A DNA stretch of 5,709 bases, from contig JAISTI010000078.1 in assembly GCA_031272685.1 (NCBI GenBank), positions 1 to 5,709 on the forward strand, written 5' to 3'. The notes beneath the pieces were generated by a model. That model had not been told where the DNA came from. It made no database searches and worked only from the letters and a program-made list of their open reading frames with translations. The DNA is from Propionibacteriaceae bacterium (GTDB lineage Bacteria; Actinomycetota; Actinomycetes; Propionibacteriales; Propionibacteriaceae). Both the position numbers and the translations under genes were made by a program. Numbering within the stretch: position 1 is the first letter of the stretch; every line of letters begins with the position of its first letter. This document shows, piece after piece, positions 1 to 5,600 of this stretch.

Positions 1-54
1 GTGCGCAAATTCTCGCTGCCGGTAGACGGCTGGCGCGGCCGGGGCGAAAAGTAG
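1..54 (+). CDS. nadK: Probable NAD kinase, C-terminal end only (partial)
   Basis: Frame 1 is open from the left edge to a TAG stop at 52-54 and encodes the last 17 residues, VRKFSLPVDGWRGRGEK. The segment VRKF-x-LPV-x-GWRG resembles the C-terminal end of actinobacterial NAD kinases (NadK/PpnK), which phosphorylate NAD to NADP in the cytosol. Finding recN immediately downstream fits the nadK-recN order known from mycobacteria and other actinobacteria. The stop is 7 bases before the recN start, so the two genes are almost certainly cotranscribed. The GTG at position 1 is an internal codon and not a start. The call rests on a short tail plus the neighbour, so it is likely but not proven. Confidence 0.72.
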   Translation: MRKFSLPVDGWRGRGEK

Positions 55-58
55 GGGG
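53..58 (+). promoter_or_regulatory. Ribosome binding site of recN, overlapping the nadK stop
   Basis: AGGGGG begins inside the TAG stop of the upstream gene and ends 3 bases before the ATG at 62. The spacing is short. The overlap suggests translational coupling of recN to the preceding gene and supports the ATG at 62 as the start. Confidence 0.6.
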
Positions 59-61
59 CGC

Positions 62-1765
62 ATGCTTGCCGAGTTGCGCATCGTCGATCTCGGGGTGATC
101 GCCGAAGCTGTCATCGAGCCCGGCGCGGGCTTCACGGCCGTCACCGGCGAGACCGGCGCGGGCAAGACCATGGTGGTCACCGGCCTGTCGCTGCTCGCCG
201 GGGCGAAGGCCGATCCGAAACTGGTGCGCGCGGGAGCGAGCCGCGCGCTGGTGGAAGGCCGGTTCAGCGTTGATTCGCCCCCCGGTGGGGCGTCGGCCAC
301 ACTGGAGGAGCTGGGCGCGGAGACCGAAGACGGCGAAGTGCTCATCGCCCGGCAGGTGGGCCAGGGCCGCTCGCGGGCCAGCGTCGGCGGCGCACAGGTC
401 ACCCTCGCCCAAGCCGAAGAGCTGTTGGAAGGCTGGCTGACGATCTACGGGCAGCTGGAGCAGGTGCGGCTCGCATCTGAAAGCCGCCAGCGGGAAATCC
501 TAGACGAATATGCCGGGCTGGACGCCGGGGCGGGCGCGGAATACCGCGAGCTGTGGGCAAAGCGCCGGACGGCGCTGGCAGAGTTGGAGCGGCTGGAGGC
601 CGCCGCCGGGGCGCGCGCCCGCGAACTCGACATGCTGCGCTTCGGGCTGGAAGAAATTGGACGGGTCGGCCCTGCGCCCGGCGAAGACGTGGCGCTGGCC
701 GCCGAAGCCGAGAAGCTGCAGGCTGTCGACGAGCTGCGGCTCGCCGCCAAGTCCGCGCTCATCGCACTCGCGGGAGACGAAGACGCCGACGCCGACCAGG
801 CGGACGCCCTTGCCTTGGTCGCCGCCGCGGCCAAAAATGTGGGGCAGGCCGCCGCCACCGACGCCGCGCTGCAAGAGGTGAAAGACCTGCTGGCCGATGC
901 CGCCGCCGGGCTGGCCGATGCCGCTGCCAGCATTTCCACTTACATATCCACCCTGGAAGCCGACCCCATCCGGTTGGAGTGGATCGCGGGGCGGCGGGCC
1001 GAGCTGCAAACCCTGCGCAAATACGGCCCCACGGTCGCCGAAGTGCTCGCCTGGCAGGAGGCCGCCGTCCAGCGGGTCTTCGAGCTGGATTCCGCCGAAG
1101 ACGGCATCGCCAGGCTGCGTGCCGAAACCGAGGCGCTCACCGGCCAGCTTGCCGCGCTGGCCGCCCAGCTCAGCGCCGCCCGAAAGGCCGGCGCCGAAAA
1201 GCTGGCCGGGCTGGTGCGAGCCGAACTCGCCGCCCTGGCCATGCCACACGCCCGGCTCGAATTCGAAGTCTCCGAGCTGCCCGAGCCCGGCCCGCACGGC
1301 GCCGACCGGGTGCAGTTGCTCTTCTCCGCCAACCCCGGCGCAGCCCCCGGCCCCATCTCCAAGATCGCCTCCGGCGGGGAGCTGTCCCGGGTGCGGCTGG
1401 CGCTGGAAGTGGTGCTCGCCGAAGGCGGAGGCCCGCGCGGCCTGGGGGAGAACCCAACCCTCGTCTTCGACGAGGTGGACGCCGGTATCGGCGGCGAGGT
1501 GGCGCTGGAAGTGGGGCGGCGCCTGAAGCGGTTGGCCGGGAAAGCCCAGGTAATCGCCGTCACCCACCTCGCCCAGGTGGCCGCCTTTGCCGACCGGCAC
1601 TTCACCGTCGCCAAGTCCGACGACGGGCAGGTCACCACCTCGTCGGTGGCCGAAGTCGCGGGCGAGGGGCGGCTGGCGACCTTGGCCAAAATGATGTCCG
1701 GCCTGTCCAGCCAAGACGCGCTGGAGCACGCCCGCCAGCTTCTCGACACCGCCCGCGCCGCCTAG
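62..1765 (+). CDS. recN: DNA repair protein RecN (SMC-like ATPase)
   Basis: This is a 567-residue cytosolic SMC-family ATPase that acts in double-strand break repair and RecA-dependent recombination; 550-590 residues is usual for the family. The N-terminal head holds the Walker A loop GETGAGKT at residues 29-36. A Q-loop segment, IYGQLEQ, lies at 128-134. Residues from about 150 to 375 are rich in Ala, Glu, Leu and Arg and form the predicted coiled-coil arms. The C-terminal head has the ABC signature SGGELSR (437-443), Walker B TLVFDE (466-471, with D470 and catalytic E471), the D-loop stretch DAGIGG (473-478) and the H-loop His502 in VTHLAQVAA. All ATPase elements are present, so the protein should be active. 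Small departures from the common form are Thr rather than Ser at the end of Walker A and Tyr/Leu where many RecN proteins have IHGQHE. The start is set by the ATG after AGGGGG. The gene probably shares a transcript with nadK. Confidence 0.97.
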   Translation: MLAELRIVDLGVIAEAVIEPGAGFTAVTGETGAGKTMVVTGLSLLAGAKADPKLVRAGASRALVEGRFSVDSPPGGASATLEELGAETEDGEVLIARQVGQGRSRASVGGAQVTLAQAEELLEGWLTIYGQLEQVRLASESRQREILDEYAGLDAGAGAEYRELWAKRRTALAELERLEAAAGARARELDMLRFGLEEIGRVGPAPGEDVALAAEAEKLQAVDELRLAAKSALIALAGDEDADADQADALALVAAAAKNVGQAAATDAALQEVKDLLADAAAGLADAAASISTYISTLEADPIRLEWIAGRRAELQTLRKYGPTVAEVLAWQEAAVQRVFELDSAEDGIARLRAETEALTGQLAALAAQLSAARKAGAEKLAGLVRAELAALAMPHARLEFEVSELPEPGPHGADRVQLLFSANPGAAPGPISKIASGGELSRVRLALEVVLAEGGGPRGLGENPTLVFDEVDAGIGGEVALEVGRRLKRLAGKAQVIAVTHLAQVAAFADRHFTVAKSDDGQVTTSSVAEVAGEGRLATLAKMMSGLSSQDALEHARQLLDTARAA

Positions 1766-1767
1766 CC

Positions 1768-1789
1768 GACGCCGCCCTGCCGAGGCGTC
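1768..1789 (+). terminator. Possible weak terminator hairpin after recN
   Basis: GACGCC at 1768-1773 is perfectly complementary to GGCGTC at 1784-1789 across a 10-base loop, starting 2 bases after the recN stop. There is no T-tract. Its position suits a transcript end, but a 6-bp stem is common by chance in GC-rich DNA. Confidence 0.28.
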
Positions 1790-1983
1790 ATTGCCGCCAT
1801 AGCAGACATTTCACCTAGCCAAAGGCCTGTTTGCTCAACATTCGAGAAATCCGCAAGCCAAACGGTCTCAAATAACAAGAAATTTTTTGGACGTTTTTGT
1901 TGGGAATAAGACTGACCGCTCCCGCGTTTTAGTGGCAGATAAGGTAACCGCCGCCGGGGGACAGGGAATTTGGAGCCCAGAGC

Positions 1984-1989
1984 TATCAT
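1984..1989 (+). promoter_or_regulatory. Candidate -10 element (TATCAT) for the surface genes
   Basis: TATCAT matches the TATAAT consensus at five of six positions and lies 37 bases before the ATG at 2027, giving a predicted leader of about 30 bases. The only upstream GACA-type box, GGGACA at 1958-1963, is 20 bases away, longer than the usual 16-18. The -35 side is therefore unconvincing. Confidence 0.25.
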
Positions 1990-2016
1990 CCCTGCGGCAC
2001 AAGAGCCACGCAAGGC

Positions 2017-2023
2017 AGGGAGA
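2017..2023 (+). promoter_or_regulatory. Ribosome binding site that fixes the start at 2027
   Basis: AGGGAGA sits 3 bases before the ATG at 2027 (4-5 bases from its AGGGAG/AGGGA core). The alternative in-frame TTG at 1970 has no comparable site and would put 19 hydrophilic residues in front of a typical short basic membrane-anchor N-terminus. This site therefore decides the start. Confidence 0.7.
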
Positions 2024-2026
2024 ATA

Positions 2027-2446
2027 ATGAGAAAACTGAGGCTGGCGCTCGTAATCGTGGGCGCGATGGTGTTGCTGGGTGGAATCGGGCTGTACGTGAA
2101 ACTGGCCCCGGGGACGCTCCCGGGGGGCGCTGGGGAAGCCGGCGCCGCTGCCAGCGTGGACCCGGCCACCATCAAGAACGACGTGGAGTGGCGCCAGAAC
2201 GCCACCATGTCCGTCTGCGAGCAGGCGGACGGCGGTTGGCGGGCGGCCGGTTCCATCAACAACCCGGAATCCGGCGCCAAAGACGTGACGGTGGTCGTCA
2301 CCTTCACCAACGACAAAGCCACCGTACTCGACCGCGCCCAGACCACCGTGACGGTGGACGCGGGCGGCGAGGCCGATTGGGAGGTAAACGCGCCTGTCAG
2401 CGACGACGGTGTGAACTGCGTGCTGCGGGGGGTATCTGCGGCATGA
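2027..2446 (+). CDS. Small membrane-anchored protein with exported FxLYD-like domain
   Basis: The product has 139 residues. The N-terminus is basic (R2, K3, R5), followed by a hydrophobic stretch at about residues 6-24, read here as an uncleaved membrane anchor with the rest outside the cell. A Gly/Ala/Pro-rich linker follows (27-43). Residues about 53-133 look like one beta-sandwich domain: GGWRAAGSINNPESGAKDV, then VVVTFTND, then a VTVDAGGEADWEV stretch. This resembles the FxLYD pattern (G-x-V-x-N, then V-x-V-x-F-x-D, then G-E-x-x-x-F-x-V), a family of extracytoplasmic domains of unclear function. C64 and C131 bracket the domain and could form a disulfide. A lipoprotein is unlikely because no Cys follows the hydrophobic stretch. 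The gene lies 113 bases before the giant repeat protein on the same strand, so the two may share a transcript. I do not recognise a named family member. The anchor and exported location are fairly sure; the domain name is tentative. Confidence 0.82.
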   Translation: MRKLRLALVIVGAMVLLGGIGLYVKLAPGTLPGGAGEAGAAASVDPATIKNDVEWRQNATMSVCEQADGGWRAAGSINNPESGAKDVTVVVTFTNDKATVLDRAQTTVTVDAGGEADWEVNAPVSDDGVNCVLRGVSAA

Positions 2447-2452
2447 CTGCCG

Positions 2453-2476
2453 GCCGGCCGGAGCCATCCGGCCGGC
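2453..2476 (+). terminator. Perfect 10-bp GC-rich hairpin after the small anchored protein
   Basis: GCCGGCCGGA at 2453-2462 is the exact reverse complement of TCCGGCCGGC at 2467-2476 around the 4-base loop GCCA. TGAC at 2444-2447, which includes the stop codon, can also pair with GTCA at 2479-2482. No U-tract follows. Stems of this kind are often proposed as T-less terminators or mRNA-stabilising structures in actinobacteria. Because it lies between two surface genes it may only lower the downstream expression level. Confidence 0.55.
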
Positions 2477-2507
2477 GCGTCAGAGCAATTGAATGAAGCA
2501 AACGAAT

Positions 2508-2532
2508 AGCGCCGGCCACGCGCGCCGGCGCT
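2508..2532 (+). promoter_or_regulatory. Second perfect hairpin, in the leader of the giant surface gene
   Basis: AGCGCCGGC at 2508-2516 pairs exactly with GCCGGCGCT at 2524-2532 around a 7-base loop. It ends 13 bases before the ribosome binding site of the gene at 2560. Both hairpins of this gap contain the self-complementary core GCCGGC, so the arms of one can in principle pair with those of the other. Role unknown: it could act as a terminator, processing site or leader control element. Confidence 0.45.
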
Positions 2533-2545
2533 GACGACAGCCAAT

Positions 2546-2552
2546 AAGGGAG
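2546..2552 (+). promoter_or_regulatory. Ribosome binding site of the giant repeat protein
   Basis: AAGGGAG lies 7 bases before the ATG at 2560, a near-ideal spacing, and is followed by a frame that begins with a classic signal peptide. It fixes the start. Confidence 0.8.
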
Positions 2553-2559
2553 AACTGGC

Positions 2560-2694
2560 ATGAGGAGAGCACGTACCCAAGGGACGGGGAGAACGCTGCG
2601 GCAGCGGCTGGGCCGGGGGCTGGCATTTTTGCTGGCCGTCGCGATAGCCGCGCCGGCGGCCAGCCTGTGGGCGCCGCAAGCCGCGCAGGCCGCC
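2560..2694 (+). other. Signal peptide of the giant surface protein
   Basis: Residues 1-45 have a long basic N-region (Arg at 2, 3, 5, 11, 14, 16 and 19), a hydrophobic core (LAFLLAVAIAAPAASLW, 21-37) and an Ala-rich exit ending QAAQAA. Cleavage is likely after A44 or A45, just before TYPELT. No lipobox Cys and no clear twin-arginine motif is present, so Sec export with signal peptidase I is the best reading. Confidence 0.88.
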
Positions 2695-5600
2695 ACCTAC
2701 CCGGAGCTGACCATCTCCGTGGTGGCCTCGTCCACCACCTTGCCCCCGGCCGGCCAGCCGCTTACCTTCACCTTCACCGTGAAAAATGCGGGCCAGGCGA
2801 CGGTCAGCGATATCCAGGTTTTCCACTTTGGTTTCGTGGACGCGCCGCAGCCGTCCGGCTGCGCCACCACTTTGGAACCGGCCTATGTTGACCCGGTCAC
2901 GAGCGCGGTCACCCCCACCTCGTTCACTTGCCAGGCCACCTGGATTGTCACCGCCGCCGCCGCCGCCGCGGGTTCGATCAGCTCGCTGGCCCGGGTGAGC
3001 GCCACCGTGAACGGCGCGAACGTCACCATCGACGCCCCTGGCTCGTCCATCACCGTGCTGCCCAAAGAACCCGTCGTCAGCCTGGACGTCGCCAAGACTG
3101 CCAGCCCGCAGACTGTCACCTACGCCGGGCAGCAGGTCACCTACACCGTGAAAGTCACCAACAACGGCAACGTCACCATGACCGGGCTGACCCTGGAAGA
3201 CGAAACCGACGGCACCGGCACCATGGCCCCGCGCTCCACCTCGGGGTGCAATGCCAGCTTCGCCTCCTCGCTGGCCCCCGGAGCCTCCAAGACTTGCTAT
3301 TACGTCTACACGGTGGCGGAATCCGACTTGGACGAAGCCCACGTGATCCACAACGCCGCGACGGTGACCGGTCACTACAACGGCGGCGAAGCGCCGATCA
3401 CCACTTCGTCCACCGGCCGCGCCAACGTGGCCGCCAGCCCGCCGATAAACCGCCAGCCGCAACTGCAAGTGACCAAGACCGCCAACTCCATTAACGCCTA
3501 CGGCGACTACTTCGTCTTCAACATCACCGTGAAGAACACCGGCAACGTCACCCTGGAACAAGTCGTCATGGAAGAACTCGGGCTGAAGGTCAAATCCACC
3601 GGCGCGCCGCGCACGCTGGTGGACGCCAGCGACCCGACGTGCTCGGGTAAGTTCCCGTCTGACACCTCCCACCCGGAGAACATGCTCACCTTGGTCCCGG
3701 GGGCGTCGGCGAGCTGCAAGTACACCTACAAGCCGACCCTGCAAGAGATGATGGCCGGCGGCGGCGTGCTGGTCAACAACGTGTACGCCCACGGCCGCTA
3801 CGAGCGCGGCCCGGCCGGCTACACCTTCGTCGAAGACTACGATTCTGTGGAAGTGACCGTCCCGGCGGTCCAGCCGAAGCTGAAGGTGACCAAGACCGTC
3901 ACCCCAAGCAACGTCACCTACCTCGGCCAGCAGGTCAACTACACCGTCAAGGTGCAGAACAACGGCAACGTGGATGTGTCGAACATAGCTTTCGACGACG
4001 TGTTCACCGGCCTGGGCACCCTGCAGGACAAGGCCGGGGCGAACAAGTGCTCCGACATGCCGGCGTCACTGACGGTGGGTCAGATCTACACCTGCTACTA
4101 CACCTATTTCGTCACCCAGGCCGATCTGGACAACAGCCGCAAGTATTTCGACAACACCGCGACCGCCACCGGCGATAGTTATGGCGTCCCGGCCGAGGGA
4201 ACGTCGACGGCGCGGGTCACCGTGAACAAGTCGACGGCCTGCGACATGCGGGTGGCGAAGACGCTCACCAGCAACCCGTCCGGCGCGGAGATCACCGTCG
4301 GCGACGCGATGGAGTGGACGATCACCGTGGAAAACAAGGGCGGGGCCACCATCGAGAACATCAGCTTGACGGAGCAGTTCGGCGGGACGGGCCAGCTGCA
4401 GCCGGGCACCCCGGCTTGCCCCACCGATCCGTTCACCTTGATGCCGGGCGAGAAAATGACCTGCAAGGTGCGCTATACCGTCACCGAGGCGGACGCCGAA
4501 AGCGGGGTCATCACGAACTACATCCGGGCGACGTCCGGGAACGGTACTTGCAGCGGCTCCGGCGGCGGCACTTTCGGCGGCGGTACCGGGATCGCCCAAC
4601 CGCGCCCGGGTTTGGCCATCTACAAGACCGCCACCCCGAGCACCGGCGACAAGGCCGGCCGCGTCATCAACTACGAGGTGCGGGTCGTCAACACCGGCAA
4701 CGTGCCGGTGAATGACGTCACTGTTGCCGACAGCTTCTACCCCCAAGAGGGCTTCACCCTGCCCAACGACACCGACCCGGCCGTGCCCTGCCAGTGGAGC
4801 GGCGTCAACCTGGCCAAGGGCGAGAGCAAGACCTGCACCTACACCTACACCCTCACCGACCAGGACATCGAGCAGGGCACCCACAAGATCTACAACACCG
4901 TGCAGGCCCACGGAACCTGGGTCAAAGAGAGCGGAAACCAGGCCGTGAGCTCCCTCCCCGTCACCCGCATCGTGACGGTGGAATCAGCCAACCCGGCCCT
5001 GGAGGTCACCAAGACCGCCGACTGGTTCGGCAAGATCAGCGGCTGGGACCTGGCCGCCAACCAGCCGGTCACCTTCACCATCAAGGTCAAGAACACCGGC
5101 AGCGTCACGCTGACCAGCGTCAAGCTCACCGACGTGTGGACCGGCAACCTGACCGGCTCCAGCCTGGAGCCCGGCCTGGAAAACTCCTGCACCGACCTCT
5201 TCCCCAAGGGCTCGCTGGCACCGGATGAGGAAGTCACCTGCACCATGCGCTACCGGGTGAACATCGCCGACCTGACCAACCATGACTACACCGCTACCAA
5301 CACCGTCACCGCCTCCACCGAGTACAAGACGATCCCGGTTTCGGACACCGCTTCCGTGGAAGTGCCCTTCCCGGCGCGCAACCCGCACCTGACCGTGGAG
5401 AAATCCGCCTCCCGTGCCACGGTGAGCTGGGCCGGCCAGGAGATCGTCTACTCGATTCTGGTGGTCAACGACGGCAACCTGCCGCTGAGCAATGTCACCA
5501 TCGACGACCAGCTTTCCGGCGCGATGGGCTCGCTGCAAGACGGGGAGACCTCCTGCAGCAGCGTCTTCCCCGCCAACCTGGAGCCGAACGCTTCGCTCGC

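Larger units (their letters stand above)
1766..2026. other. Intergenic region after recN with an AT-rich patch
   Basis: These 261 bases separate recN from the next gene, and I see no credible gene in either direction. Composition drops sharply against the flanks: 1861-1920 has 22 G/C in 60 bases (37%), including six T at 1883-1888 and five T at 1894-1898. AACAA at 1874-1878 can pair with TTGTT at 1897-1901, extended by AAA/TTT around a bulged G, but this is a weak AT stem. The region probably holds the end of the nadK-recN transcript and the promoter of the downstream surface genes. Confidence 0.6.

Noticed and set aside
500..1729. Antisense frame of 409 codons opposite recN
   Set aside because: It is Gly/Gln/Pro-rich with no domain and is fully shadowed by recN.
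553..1818. Second + strand frame inside recN (421 codons, Arg-rich)
   Set aside because: It overlaps recN, whose ATPase motifs are intact; the composition is typical of an out-of-frame reading of GC-rich DNA.
1883..1898. T-runs read as an intrinsic terminator
   Set aside because: No GC-rich stem precedes either run; only a weak AT pairing is possible, so they are better seen as part of an AT-rich intergenic patch.
1970..2026. TTG start that would add 19 residues to the small anchored protein
   Set aside because: There is no ribosome binding site at suitable spacing, and the added residues would precede a normal basic membrane-anchor start that has its own AGGGAGA site.
2947..2970. GCC-rich tract as a CRISPR or DNA-binding repeat
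   Set aside because: It is a simple in-frame trinucleotide run coding for alanine, with no spacers.
1762..3792. Long antisense open frame (676 codons) covering the small anchored gene and the start of the giant gene
   Set aside because: It has a low-complexity Gly/Arg/Val/His composition, no recognisable domain, and crosses two + strand genes that have ribosome binding sites and export signals. It is a product of high GC in the third codon position.
4066..4911. Antisense open frame of 281 codons
   Set aside because: It lies wholly opposite well-formed DUF11-type repeats and has no domain or start signal of its own.
4314..5246. Short overlapping open frames in other phases within the repeats
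   Set aside because: They have no start signals and their sequence mirrors the periodicity of the true repeat frame.
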